DNA of 64,000 nt from Lachnospiraceae bacterium (GTDB lineage: Bacteria > Bacillota > Clostridia > Lachnospirales > Lachnospiraceae). The stretch spans positions 186,001 to 250,000 of the forward strand of contig JAAZZQ010000003.1 in NCBI GenBank assembly GCA_014239155.1, in the 5' to 3' direction. The position numbers were made by a program, and so were the translations under genes. The notes under the pieces are model-generated. The model searched no databases. It was not told the origin of the DNA and saw only the letters and a program-made list of their open reading frames with translations. The stretch's first letter is position 1; each line of letters opens with the position of its first letter. This document shows positions 14,518-23,719 of the stretch, piece by piece.

Positions 14518-15804
14518 TTACTTAATGCTGCCGTAATCTGTTACTTTTACTGTTGTTGACGGCATTGCTGAAATATCACTGGACACTGTAACTTCTCCGC
14601 TGTACATTGCCTTGACAAGCGCGCGATAATCCTCCTCTGTAAAGGTATCGCTCCACTGTGTTGAAGTGAGTGGCAACTGTACATAATTTTCTTCTGGATT
14701 TTCTGATACAAGCCCCAGATTCTCAATCTTTCCAGCATACTGACCCCAATTTCCATCTCTAATATCTGTCAGAACGCTATTGACTGTTGCAGACAATCCC
14801 TTCATTGCAGAAGTAACTGTCATACCTTGTCCATATTTTTCATCAATAATCGGCTGCTGATCGGAATCAACACCAATCACTTTTCCATTTACTTTTCCTG
14901 CTGCCTCTGCTGCTGAGGTATAGATGCCGCCTCCACATGCAAACACAACTTCCACATTCTTCGTTCCATACCATGTATCCATAGCACTTGTAATATCTGC
15001 GTCACCGTAGAACTGACCACCGCAGACATACTCTACTTCCACATCACTTGCAATGCCAAGTTCTGTCGCTGCTGCATCAATTCCCTGTACATAGCCATAT
15101 CCAAAACGGGTAACTGCCGGCACAGACATACCACCCAAAAATCCCAAATGCTTATAGCCAGATTTTACAGCCGCATATCCTGCCATATATCCAGAGAGTT
15201 CCTCCTGATACGTACAACAATAAACATTTTCTTCATTGTAATAATCTGTAACATTATAATCTGCTGGATTATAAGTATAACCTTCTCCTACTCCTTTTTC
15301 ACAGATGTCGCCTGCGCTAACATCCAATGCTACAAACTTGACATCTGGATATAATTCTGGCTGAGCAACAACCGCAGCCGCAAACATGTATCCCGGCAGG
15401 ACAATGACATTCGCTCCTCCTGCCACAGCCTGATCAATGCTGGCATTTCGCGCCTCATCGGAATCGCTGTCCGGCTTGTAATACGTAAAGGGCACACTGT
15501 TGGCTTCTGCCCAGCTTTTGCAAGATTCGTAGGTGGTTTGGTTAAAACTCTGATCGGTAATATCACCGGAATCTGTAACCATTGCAATATTCATATCAGA
15601 CACTGCTGTATCCGATGCATCTGCATTCCCTGTCTCTGTTGCTTCTGCGTTCTCTGTCCCTGCCACATTGGTATCTGTTTTCTCTGCCTCAGCATTCCCT
15701 GTGTTTGCATTGGCATCTTTGTTTGTACCGTTGTCGGAACCACATGCTGCCAATGACATTACCATTGTAGCCGTCAATATCAGTGACAATACTTTCTTCT
15801 TCAT
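14518..15804 (-). CDS. nupN: BMP-family nucleoside-binding lipoprotein
   Basis: This 428-residue surface lipoprotein has a signal peptide with lipobox MSLAAC (Cys about residue 22), then a low-complexity linker rich in Asn, Ala, Glu and Thr (about 25-70), then the BMP/PnrA-like binding domain. Domain motifs include IAMVTDSGDITDQSFNQ, GFLGGMSVPAVTRFGYGYVQG and VFACGGGIYTSAAE. It captures purine nucleosides outside the membrane for the permease pair. Start at ATG 15804 with AAAGGAGG; a track start further upstream is not needed. A sigma-A promoter (15912-15884) drives the operon. Confidence 0.9.
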   Translation of the reverse strand: MKKKVLSLILTATMVMSLAACGSDNGTNKDANANTGNAEAEKTDTNVAGTENAEATETGNADASDTAVSDMNIAMVTDSGDITDQSFNQTTYESCKSWAEANSVPFTYYKPDSDSDEARNASIDQAVAGGANVIVLPGYMFAAAVVAQPELYPDVKFVALDVSAGDICEKGVGEGYTYNPADYNVTDYYNEENVYCCTYQEELSGYMAGYAAVKSGYKHLGFLGGMSVPAVTRFGYGYVQGIDAAATELGIASDVEVEYVCGGQFYGDADITSAMDTWYGTKNVEVVFACGGGIYTSAAEAAGKVNGKVIGVDSDQQPIIDEKYGQGMTVTSAMKGLSATVNSVLTDIRDGNWGQYAGKIENLGLVSENPEENYVQLPLTSTQWSDTFTEEDYRALVKAMYSGEVTVSSDISAMPSTTVKVTDYGSIK

Positions 15805-15883
15805 AAATTTTTCCTCCTTTGTCATGTTCATGACTACTTTGTGCGCAAAAAATTTGCTGCATGATTTGTTTGAAGACGTTCAC

Positions 15884-15912
15884 AGTATAACATAATTTTC
15901 AAAATATATCAA
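15884..15912 (-). promoter_or_regulatory. Sigma-A promoter of the nucleoside transporter operon
   Basis: Minus strand TTGATA (15912-15907), 17-base spacer, TATACT (15889-15884), about 80 bases before the lipoprotein start. No purine riboswitch is visible in this leader. Confidence 0.7.
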
Positions 15913-15933
15913 CAAATCCTATCTATTTTCAAA

Positions 15934-15979
15934 AAACAAGAATCGTCACAAAACTGTTCCTACAATCTTGTGACGATTC
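15934..15979 (-). terminator. Terminator of the purB-purA transcript
   Basis: 12-bp perfect stem GAATCGTCACAA/TTGTGACGATTC (15979-15968 with 15951-15940), 16-base loop, then TTGTTTTTT on the minus strand, just after the purA stop. Confidence 0.85.
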
Positions 15980-15996
15980 AACAAATCATCTCTATT

Positions 15997-17289
15997 TTAT
16001 CGTTTTATTGTACTTTTTCTATAAATAATATCATCTCTAGCAGGTCCATTGCTCACAAGCGTGATGGGATAACCAATCTGCTCCTCAATAAATTCAATAT
16101 ATCTGCGACAATTTTCTGGCAGTTCTTCATAGTTCCGAATGCCTCTAATATCTGATTTCCAACCTGGAAGAGTAGTGAATACTGGCTTTGCTTGTTCCAG
16201 CTTCGCTGTGACAGGAAACTGTGTTGTAACTTCACCGTCAATCTCATATCCTGTACATACTGGAATCTCATCTAAGTAGCCCAACACATCAAGCACAGTA
16301 AAGCAGACATCTGTTGTGCCTTGCAAACGACAGCCATACTTGGAAGCAACGCAGTCAAACCAACCCATGCGCCTTGGGCGCCCTGTTGTAACACCATACT
16401 CTCCACCGTCTCCTCCGCGACGTCTAAGTTCCTCTGCCTCATCACCAAAAATTTCAGAAACAAAAGCACCTGCACCCACCGACGAAGAATATGCTTTGCA
16501 TACCGTATAAATCTCCTTAATTTCATAAGGTGGTATTCCTGCGCCAATTGCACCGAAAGCCGCCAGTGTTGATGATGATGTAACCATTGGATAAATACCG
16601 TGGTCAGGGTCCTTTAAAGTGCCAAGCTGCCCCTCCAAAAGAATATTCTTTCCAGCCTTTAATGCCTCGTCAAGATAGGCAGAAACATCACACACAAAAG
16701 GCTTGATTAGATCGCGATAGGTGTGTAGCGTGTCGAGAAGTTCTGACGGATCTATTGTTGGTTTGTTATACAGATGTTCGAGAATCACATTTTTCTGAAC
16801 AATCACATGTTCAATCTTCTCTTTCAATCGTTTCTCATCAAAAAGTTCACTTACCTGGAAACCAATTTTTGCGTATTTATCTGAATAAAAAGGTGCAATG
16901 CCAGACTTGGTGGAGCCAAAAGACTTGCCGCCTAGGCGCTCCTCCTCATATTGGTCAAACAGAATATGGTATGGCATTACAATCTGCGCTCTGTCTGAAA
17001 CCAAAATTTTAGGCATTGGCACATTTCTATCCGTAATTGATTGAATCTCATCCATCAGGATTGGAATATTGAGCGCTACACCATTGCCTATAATGCTTGT
17101 CGTATGATTATAAAATACGCCTGAAGGCAGGGTGTGAAGTGCAAACTTGCCATAATTATTCACAATTGTGTGTCCTGCATTTGCGCCCCCCTGAAAGCGG
17201 ATAACAATATCTGCCTCACGCGCGAGCATATCAGTAATTTTACCTTTTCCCTCGTCGCCCCAGTTCGCTCCTACTACTGCTTTTACCAT
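15997..17289 (-). CDS. purA: Adenylosuccinate synthetase
   Basis: This 430-residue cytosolic enzyme joins IMP and aspartate using GTP, the first committed step to AMP. The phosphate loop GDEGKGK is at the N-terminus (about residues 11-17), followed by GGANAGHT with the catalytic His, then SDRAQIVMPYH and the C-terminal GTP-base motif SNGPARDD. Length is normal. The ATG at 17289 is preferred because GGAGG lies seven bases ahead; an ATG two codons earlier is too close to it. It is about 100 bases behind purB on the same strand and next to the nucleoside importer. Confidence 0.97.
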   Translation of the reverse strand: MVKAVVGANWGDEGKGKITDMLAREADIVIRFQGGANAGHTIVNNYGKFALHTLPSGVFYNHTTSIIGNGVALNIPILMDEIQSITDRNVPMPKILVSDRAQIVMPYHILFDQYEEERLGGKSFGSTKSGIAPFYSDKYAKIGFQVSELFDEKRLKEKIEHVIVQKNVILEHLYNKPTIDPSELLDTLHTYRDLIKPFVCDVSAYLDEALKAGKNILLEGQLGTLKDPDHGIYPMVTSSSTLAAFGAIGAGIPPYEIKEIYTVCKAYSSSVGAGAFVSEIFGDEAEELRRRGGDGGEYGVTTGRPRRMGWFDCVASKYGCRLQGTTDVCFTVLDVLGYLDEIPVCTGYEIDGEVTTQFPVTAKLEQAKPVFTTLPGWKSDIRGIRNYEELPENCRRYIEFIEEQIGYPITLVSNGPARDDIIYRKSTIKR

Positions 17290-17394
17290 TGACATACCTC
17301 CGGTTTTTCCTCTTTGTATTATATCTCATATTGCTCCAGTGCATCTTGCACCGCTAACTATAATACAACTTTTTAACGAAGAAGTAAAGAATAT

Positions 17395-18846
17395 TTATAC
17401 ATTAATTTCTGCCTTGATACCCAGCTCTGCCTTGTTTGCCTCCAATATGGGCTTTACCACCTTGTCCAAGAACACATCTACCTGTCTTGGCGCTCTGCCA
17501 ACAAACTTGGCTGGGTCCATTGCATCTTGCAACTGTTCTAGCGTCAAGTTAAATTCTGGATCCGCCGCAATCAACTCCAACAAATTATTATCTTTTCCAT
17601 CCACTTTTACTGTCTTTCCAGCTTCCATAGAAAGTGCGCGAATCTTTTCGTGAAGTTCCTGCCTGTTACCACCATTTTTCACAGCATCCATCATAATATT
17701 TTCTGTTGCCATAAACGGAAGTTCTGCCATAAGATGTTTTGTGATTACTTTGTCATAGACTACAAGACCATCTACAACATTAAGACATAAATCCAAAATG
17801 CCGTCAATTGCAAGAAATCCCTCTGGAATGGAGAGCCGCTTATTTGCAGAGTCATCTAGTGTCCGCTCAAACCACTGCGTCGCGGAAGTAATCGCCGGAT
17901 TTAGGGCGTCAATCATCACATAGCGAGACAGCGAGGCAATGCGCTCAGAACGCATTGGATTTCTCTTGTAAGCCATCGCAGACGAACCAATCTGATTTTT
18001 CTCAAAAGGCTCCTCCACTTCTTTTAAATGCTGCAACAGCCGAATATCATTTGACATTTTGTGTGCGCTTGCTGCAATCCCAGCAAGAATATTCGCCACC
18101 CTTGTATCCACTTTTCTGGAATATGTCTGTCCTGAGACCGCATAACACTCTTTAAATCCCATCTTCGCAGCAATCATGGGGTCAATCTTGTCAATGGTCT
18201 CTTGGTCCCCATCAAAAAGTTCCAAAAAGCTTGCCTGCGTGCCTGTTGTTCCCTTGGAGCCCAACAATTTCAGGCTTCCCATCACATACTCCAAATCCTC
18301 AAAATCCATCAAAAATTCCTGCATCCAAAGCGTAGCGCGCTTTCCTACCGTAGTGGGCTGTGCAGGCTGAAAATGGGTGAAGGCAAGCGTTGGAAGATTT
18401 TTGTATTTCTCTGCAAATTGCGCAAGCTTGTCAATAACATTCACCAGCTTTTTGTGCACAAGCTTCATCGCTTCATGCATCACAATAATATCGGTGTTGT
18501 CGCCGACATAGCAGGAAGTTGCGCCAAGATGAATAATGCCCGCTGCCTTTGGACACTGCTGACCATAGGCATATACATGGCTCATCACATCATGGCGCAC
18601 CACCTTCTCACGCTCCCTTGCAACCTCATAGTTAATGTCCTCCGCGTGTGCTCTTAGCTCGTCAATCTGTTCCTGTGAGATAACTGGCTTGCCATTCTCA
18701 CTCAGTCCAAGCTCCATCTCTGTCTCCGCCAAGGCAATCCAAAGCCGCCTCCACGTCTTAAACTTCATATCCTGTGAAAAAATATACTGCATTTCCTTGC
18801 TGGCATAACGCTCAGAAAGGGGACTTGTATATCTGTCTGTACTCAT
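17395..18846 (-). CDS. purB: Adenylosuccinate lyase
   Basis: This 483-residue member of the fumarase/aspartase superfamily splits SAICAR and adenylosuccinate with release of fumarate, so it serves two steps of purine synthesis. The superfamily signature GSSAMAYKRNPMRSERI (about residues 290-306) is intact, as are TSCYVGDNTD and the substrate-binding FTHFQPAQPTTVGKR. The form is the longer, eukaryote-like class of PurB found in clostridia. The ATG has AAAGGATAGGA upstream. It directly follows a highly structured 250-base spacer after purF. Confidence 0.96.
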   Translation of the reverse strand: MSTDRYTSPLSERYASKEMQYIFSQDMKFKTWRRLWIALAETEMELGLSENGKPVISQEQIDELRAHAEDINYEVAREREKVVRHDVMSHVYAYGQQCPKAAGIIHLGATSCYVGDNTDIIVMHEAMKLVHKKLVNVIDKLAQFAEKYKNLPTLAFTHFQPAQPTTVGKRATLWMQEFLMDFEDLEYVMGSLKLLGSKGTTGTQASFLELFDGDQETIDKIDPMIAAKMGFKECYAVSGQTYSRKVDTRVANILAGIAASAHKMSNDIRLLQHLKEVEEPFEKNQIGSSAMAYKRNPMRSERIASLSRYVMIDALNPAITSATQWFERTLDDSANKRLSIPEGFLAIDGILDLCLNVVDGLVVYDKVITKHLMAELPFMATENIMMDAVKNGGNRQELHEKIRALSMEAGKTVKVDGKDNNLLELIAADPEFNLTLEQLQDAMDPAKFVGRAPRQVDVFLDKVVKPILEANKAELGIKAEINV

Positions 18847-18869
18847 ATTCTTATCCTATCCTTTCATTA

Positions 18870-19075
18870 GAAACTGTCATTCAAGAATGCTATCATTCTT
18901 GCTGCAATGTGCGGGTCAGCTCTGCTGACAGATTACGGATTCGCACGCCTACGATCCTGCGGAGACTTATCTCAGTCAGAGATTATACTCCCGCTGAGAC
19001 AAAATTGTATTTTACCCACCACATATAGAAGTGGGAATCTTGTCTTACTAAGATAAATTAGCGTTCTTGTCACAA
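18870..19075 (-). other. Structured spacer between purF and purB, possible IS605 end remnant
   Basis: Read on the minus strand, four stem-loops follow one another: CCCAC-TTCTATAT-GTGG, TCTCTGACTGAGA, GTGCG...CGCAC enclosing GTCAGCAGAGCTGAC, and AAGAATGATAGCATTCTT. GC content is higher than in neighbouring spacers. No convincing ORF is present. The tail pattern (a CCCAC/GTGGG hairpin followed by several short stems) recalls the 3' ends of IS200/IS605 elements or their guide RNA scaffold, but I cannot confirm it. It could also be a small RNA or leader acting on purB. Confidence 0.45.
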
Positions 19076-19096
19076 GTTATTTGTGAATAATTCCTA

Positions 19097-20569
19097 TTAT
19101 TTGTCAAAATCACCGCGAATATCCTCTGTGGGTGGATCCATTGGATAATTTCCATTAAAACAGCCTGTGCAAATTCCCAATCCGTCCACCATCTCCCTCA
19201 ACCGTTCTATATTCAGATACCCTAATGAATCTGCCCCAATCATCTCTTGAATCTCATGGACAGTCCGGTTGTTTGCAATCAATTGGTCCTTTTCTGGCAC
19301 ATCTGTACCAAAATAACAGGGCCACAGAAATGGTGGTGAACTAATGCGCACATGAACTTCCTTTGCACCCGCTTCGCGGAGCATTCGCACAATTCTATCC
19401 GAAGTTGTGCCGCGCACAATGGAATCATCTATCATTATAATCCTTTTCCCATTTACTGCCTCTTTGAGCACATTTAGTTTCACTTTTACACTGGATTCCC
19501 GACTGCTCTGCTTTGGCTTAATAAAAGTTCTTCCAACATAACCGTTTTTTACAAAAGCTGTGCCATAAGGTACTCCTGACTGCTGCGAATATCCAAGTGC
19601 CGCTGCATTTCCAGACTCAGGTACCCCCACAATAAGATCTGCTTCCACAGGAGAATCCATTGCCAGAAAACGCCCTGCTCGGATTCGTGCAGCATAGACA
19701 CTCACCCCATCAATCTGGCTGTCAGGACGCGCAAAATAGATGTATTCAAAGATACACCTCGCTTCCTGCTCTCTCGAAACTGCACGTGACAAATCGGAAA
19801 GGATTCCACCGTCTGGCGTGATGGTGACAGTCTCTCCCGGAAGCACATCCCGCACAAACTCTGCGCCAATCGTATCCAATGCACAAGTCTCCGAAGTAAT
19901 AATATAACTATTTTCGCGTTTTCCAATACAGAGTGGTTTAAATCCATATGGATCGCGCGCTCCAATTAATTTTCTAGGACTCATGACAACTAAGGAATAA
20001 GCACCCTTAATTTTCTGACACGCTCGGTTTACTGCCTCCTCAACCGTTTTGGAATGAAGTCGTTCCCGCGCAATGTGATACGCAATTACTTCCGAGTCAA
20101 TGGTTGTCTGAAAAATAGCACCTGTATATTCTAAATCATGTCGGAGTTCTGCGGCATTAATCAGATTTCCATTGTGTGCAAGTGCAAGTGTACCTTTTAC
20201 ATAATTTAGGACAAGTGGTTGGGCATTCTCGCGTGTGGACGCTCCTGCTGTCGAATAACGCACATGTCCCACACCAATATCACCTTTCATTGTCTCCAAA
20301 CTATCCTGTGTAAACACTTCATTGACAAGCCCCATTCCCTTATAAGACACAACCTTGCCTTTGGGGCCGCTCGTCTCACTGACCGCAATGCCACAGCTTT
20401 CCTGCCCCCTGTGCTGCAAGGCAAAAAGTCCATAATATATGGTGGATGCAACGTTATGCGCGTCAAAATCATAGATGCCAAAAACACCGCATTCCTCCTT
20501 TATCCCTGTCTCATCAAGTATTCTATTTCTCTCTTCTTTGTACATAAATTTTTTCATACTCCCCTGCAT
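19097..20569 (-). CDS. purF: Amidophosphoribosyltransferase (glutamine PRPP amidotransferase)
   Basis: This enzyme transfers glutamine-derived ammonia to PRPP, the first step of purine synthesis. The N-terminal nucleophile Cys is in EECGVFGIYD at about residue 27, so a short propeptide must be removed. Glutaminase motifs GHVRYSTAG and AHNGNL follow, and the PRPP site is IIMIDDSIVRGTTS (about 390-403). A C-terminal CTGCFNGNYP fits the iron-sulfur-type PurF of Bacillus and clostridia. The true start could be this ATG or one 4 or 8 codons downstream; an AGGGGAG sits between them. Follows purC by six bases. Confidence 0.96.
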   Translation of the reverse strand: MQGSMKKFMYKEERNRILDETGIKEECGVFGIYDFDAHNVASTIYYGLFALQHRGQESCGIAVSETSGPKGKVVSYKGMGLVNEVFTQDSLETMKGDIGVGHVRYSTAGASTRENAQPLVLNYVKGTLALAHNGNLINAAELRHDLEYTGAIFQTTIDSEVIAYHIARERLHSKTVEEAVNRACQKIKGAYSLVVMSPRKLIGARDPYGFKPLCIGKRENSYIITSETCALDTIGAEFVRDVLPGETVTITPDGGILSDLSRAVSREQEARCIFEYIYFARPDSQIDGVSVYAARIRAGRFLAMDSPVEADLIVGVPESGNAAALGYSQQSGVPYGTAFVKNGYVGRTFIKPKQSSRESSVKVKLNVLKEAVNGKRIIMIDDSIVRGTTSDRIVRMLREAGAKEVHVRISSPPFLWPCYFGTDVPEKDQLIANNRTVHEIQEMIGADSLGYLNIERLREMVDGLGICTGCFNGNYPMDPPTEDIRGDFDK

Positions 20570-20575
20570 TTTATT

Positions 20576-21448
20576 TTATACAAAGTCTTTTCCTGTAAGC
20601 AGGGCAAATGATTCCTTATATTTGTCAACGGTTCTAGCAACAACCTCATCTGGCAGCAGATTCTCATTGTCTGGATTTGCTTTCAGCCAATCTCTCACAT
20701 ACTGCTTGTCAAAAGAAGGCTGTCCCTTTCCTGCCTCATACCCCTCAAGCGGCCAGAATCGAGAGCTGTCTGGCGTAAGCATCTCATCACCAAGCACCAG
20801 ATTACCGTTCTTGTCTAAGCCAAACTCAAATTTTGTATCTGCAATAATAATTCCTTTACTCAGAGCATATGCGGCACACTTTTTGTAGAGGGCAATCGTG
20901 GCATCCTTAATCTTTACAGCGTATTCTGCACCCTTTCCGGGGAATTGTGCCTCTAGCACTTCAATACTGCGCTCAAAAGAAATATTCTCATCGTGCAGTC
21001 CCAAATCCGCCTTTGTGCTCGGTGTATAAATTGGCTCAGGAAGTTTCTCCGACTCCTTTAGTCCCTCTGGTAACTTTATGCCACACACCATGCCGTTCTC
21101 TTTATAGCTTGCCCAACCGCTTCCTGTGATATATCCTCGCACAATACACTCTACTGGAATCATTTCAAGCTTACGACACATCATACTTTTCCCCTCAAAC
21201 TGCTCGTTCTGGAAAAATTCGGGCATATCTTTGACATCCACAGAAATCATATGATTTGGCACAACATCCTTGGTAAAATCAAACCAAAATTTTGACATTT
21301 GTGTAAGTATCGCACCTTTGTTTGTAATTTTATTTTTTAAAATTACATCAAAAGCGGAAATCCTGTCTGTCGCCACAATAATCAGACTATCTCCATTGTC
21401 ATATATCTCACGTACTTTCCCCTCTTTAATTGGTGTAAATTCCTGCAT
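20576..21448 (-). CDS. purC: SAICAR synthetase
   Basis: This 290-residue enzyme links aspartate to CAIR using ATP. Motifs: EGKVREIYD at the N-terminus (ATP loop), TDRISAFD (residues about 32-39), and the signatures PVECIVRGYITGSGW and IADTKFEFG with LGDEMLTPDSSRFW. Start is the ATG at 21448, with GGAGG eight bases ahead; the longer frame upstream is spacer. It is the first gene of a purC-purF pair. A perfect 7-1-7 palindrome of the Fur type lies 24 bases before the start. Confidence 0.96.
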   Translation of the reverse strand: MQEFTPIKEGKVREIYDNGDSLIIVATDRISAFDVILKNKITNKGAILTQMSKFWFDFTKDVVPNHMISVDVKDMPEFFQNEQFEGKSMMCRKLEMIPVECIVRGYITGSGWASYKENGMVCGIKLPEGLKESEKLPEPIYTPSTKADLGLHDENISFERSIEVLEAQFPGKGAEYAVKIKDATIALYKKCAAYALSKGIIIADTKFEFGLDKNGNLVLGDEMLTPDSSRFWPLEGYEAGKGQPSFDKQYVRDWLKANPDNENLLPDEVVARTVDKYKESFALLTGKDFV

Positions 21449-21471
21449 TTTATTTTCCTCCTGTTTTTCTT

Positions 21472-21486
21472 TGATAATTATTATCA
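21472..21486. promoter_or_regulatory. Fur-type 7-1-7 palindrome upstream of purC
   Basis: TGATAAT-T-ATTATCA is an exact match to the minimal Bacillus-type Fur/PerR-family box (two 7-base arms, one central base). It lies 24-38 bases before the purC start codon, between any promoter and the ribosome-binding site, where a bound protein would block transcription. No Fur-family regulator is encoded in the window. Confidence 0.5.
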
Positions 21487-21659
21487 AATTATGTACTGTA
21501 AATGAACAAATCTGAAAAACTATACAAAAATATTGCATTTTGTCTTCTACACGCGAACAAACTAAATATAAAATTTTAATTTCGTCTTTGTATAGCGGAC
21601 AATTTTATTCATAATTTTAAATTTGCTCATTTATAGTTATGTATTGTTATCGAAAAGCT

Positions 21660-22847
21660 TTATGCAAGCGCTTTTTCATAAACAGATACCATATCCAAAA
21701 TTTTATCGGCATATTCTGGATAGTTGTCCACAATATCCTTCACCTCATCCTGCGCATCCTGTGCTACCTTTGCATTGTACTCCATCTGCTTTCTAAGCTT
21801 CTGGCGCCGAATAATAAGACCATGCCGGATCTCAACCATCTCCTTGTTGTCAATGAGCGCTGCTGCCTGATGAAGCCAGACATTTGGATCAGCAAGATTA
21901 CAACGGCGCAAGAGCTTAATCAGCGCTGCCTCATTGAAATCCATATCCTGTTCCATCTGCTTCTCCTGCTCACGATGAATATTTTCCTCCAAATACTTAT
22001 CCCATAATTTTTTTAGCTCATTGGAACTATTTACATCATATTTCACATACAGATATTCCAAGAGATTTGTATTGTTCACATAGCGGATTTTTACAGTGTT
22101 ATGTAATAATACAAGTTTGTTAATCCCCTTCTCGACTCTTACCAATTCTCGCTGTGATTCATGAAACTTTACAAACACAAAAGCTAATGTTGTCGCTGCG
22201 ACTAAAACGGCAATCGCATACCCTAGAGAAACGTCAAGATGCCATGCTGCGCCAATAATCGTAAGCAACAAAATTAAAAACAACATAGAACCAATGCACA
22301 TAAAAGTAATTCCTTTCATATTTCGCATTGCATTCTGAAGCTCATTCTTCCTAAAATAATAGGCGTGCCGCTCACCTTCAAGTCTTCCCATATCCTTCTT
22401 GACCAAAATTTGGTAATCTTCAGCTTCCTTTAATCTGCGATATCCCTCTGGCATATATTGTTCTATACGCTCCATGCGCAGGTAATCTTCCGGTTTCATA
22501 ACACGCCGCTTCTTGTCAAGCTTCTCCCGATTGCTCTCCAACTCCAAAATCTTCCCAGCATAAGTCTTTAATTGCTCTTTTACCTCATCTGTCTGCGCCT
22601 CAATCTCCTCCATATCGGTCAAATAAGAAGTCACAAGATTGTATTCTCCGCCAAGTGTATCTAACTCTTTTGATGCCTCTGACATCTGTTCAAGACATGC
22701 CTTGACATAGTGCTCTCGCTGTATTTTGTCATGCATGTCAATATTATCACGCTTTAAGCGCTCCTCCTCCCAGTCCGGTCGGTACACATTTTCGTCTTCC
22801 TCCTGTTGGCGGTGAAACAATCCCTTAATCTTTCCCAATAATCCCAT
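21660..22847 (-). CDS. Coiled-coil protein with two central membrane helices (DUF5716/5717 operon)
   Basis: This 395-residue protein has a charged N-terminal coiled coil (about residues 15-165, heptad-rich with many Glu/Lys/Arg), two hydrophobic helices (about 177-200 and 205-227), and a second charged helical half (230-395). Both ends should face the same side, probably the cytoplasm. There is no enzymatic motif. It is the last gene of a four-gene operon, 18 bases behind the TPR protein. Its layout suggests a membrane scaffold that recruits the actin-fold ATPase or the giant protein; this is inference. I recognise the operon context as Lachnospiraceae-typical, but not a characterised family. 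Confidence 0.7.
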   Translation of the reverse strand: MGLLGKIKGLFHRQQEEDENVYRPDWEEERLKRDNIDMHDKIQREHYVKACLEQMSEASKELDTLGGEYNLVTSYLTDMEEIEAQTDEVKEQLKTYAGKILELESNREKLDKKRRVMKPEDYLRMERIEQYMPEGYRRLKEAEDYQILVKKDMGRLEGERHAYYFRKNELQNAMRNMKGITFMCIGSMLFLILLLTIIGAAWHLDVSLGYAIAVLVAATTLAFVFVKFHESQRELVRVEKGINKLVLLHNTVKIRYVNNTNLLEYLYVKYDVNSSNELKKLWDKYLEENIHREQEKQMEQDMDFNEAALIKLLRRCNLADPNVWLHQAAALIDNKEMVEIRHGLIIRRQKLRKQMEYNAKVAQDAQDEVKDIVDNYPEYADKILDMVSVYEKALA

Positions 22848-22865
22848 CTTGAAAAACCCCTTTCG

Positions 22866-23699
22866 CTAACTCATTGTCTGGCGCTTGTAATCCTTTTTAA
22901 GTTGTCTGATTAGCGCCTGTGACTGCTGATGGTACAATTCCATCTGTCCACTCGCTTTCAATTCTTCTAGTTCTGTCATCAGTTTCTTTTCCCGCGAAGC
23001 AAACCACTTTTGATCGGTCTGTGCACACAGTTGTTCCACCGCTAGAAAATCCTCCTCCCAGTCTGGATTATCTCGTTTAAAAGCACCATATGCATAGTCT
23101 GTAAGTGCCTTTCTGTTCGCAAGAATATAGGCATATCTAGTCTGTTTGTCAGGGTGCAACAAATACGCCTCATAATACAAATCCGCCGCCTGCCGATAGG
23201 CAAAATCCATCGCATAGATAGATGCCATATTATAATACAGCAGTGCCCTTCCTGTATTATCTCGTGAGGGAATATACTCCACCAGCTCTCTGTAAATGGC
23301 AAGTGCCTGCCGAAATCTCCCTTGTTGATACAGATACTCCGCTCTTTTTCTGTACTTCTCAATAATAGTAAGGCTTGACTGTTCCTTCAAGATACGGTCC
23401 ACCTGTTTTATTGTACTGCTGTCATACATACCTGTTCTCTCAAGTATCGTTGAGACAAAGGCAGCGACAGACACATGCTTCCTGACATAGACATCAAGTT
23501 CATCTGCAAGTTCTGTGAGTCCACACTCCTGACGAATCCAATTCACAAGCTCCTCTGAAACCACAGAGTCATCCAGCAAATGCACCCTTTCCATAAAATA
23601 ATAACATAACTCCTCTATAGAATACAATGAAATGTCTGAAAATTTTAAATAAAATGGATTTTTTGCATAATTTCCTGTGCAAAGACAAACATTATTCAT
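22866..23699 (-). CDS. TPR-containing protein of the DUF5716/5717 operon
   Basis: This 277-residue soluble protein is third in the operon. Residues about 115-200 contain two or three tetratricopeptide-like helix pairs, for example AEYLYQQGRFRQALAIYREL and LYYNMASIYAMDFAYRQAAD, each with the usual small residues at packing positions. The N-terminal 100 residues are helical with a conserved-looking NxxCLCTGNYAKNPFY start. The C-terminus is a charged helix (MTELEELKASGQ). It probably acts as an adaptor between partners. The DUF5716 gene lies 21 bases upstream and the coiled-coil gene 19 bases downstream. Confidence 0.7.
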   Translation of the reverse strand: MNNVCLCTGNYAKNPFYLKFSDISLYSIEELCYYFMERVHLLDDSVVSEELVNWIRQECGLTELADELDVYVRKHVSVAAFVSTILERTGMYDSSTIKQVDRILKEQSSLTIIEKYRKRAEYLYQQGRFRQALAIYRELVEYIPSRDNTGRALLYYNMASIYAMDFAYRQAADLYYEAYLLHPDKQTRYAYILANRKALTDYAYGAFKRDNPDWEEDFLAVEQLCAQTDQKWFASREKKLMTELEELKASGQMELYHQQSQALIRQLKKDYKRQTMS

Positions 23700-23719
23700 T
23701 TACATAACCTCTTTATTTC

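Noticed and set aside
15538-15770. Cys/Ser/Leu-rich plus-strand ORFs
   Set aside because: Antisense of the low-complexity linker of the BMP lipoprotein; composition is an artefact of that linker.
15805-15996. Purine riboswitch before the nucleoside transporter
   Set aside because: Searched by eye for the conserved core; only a sigma-A promoter and a terminator hairpin are present.
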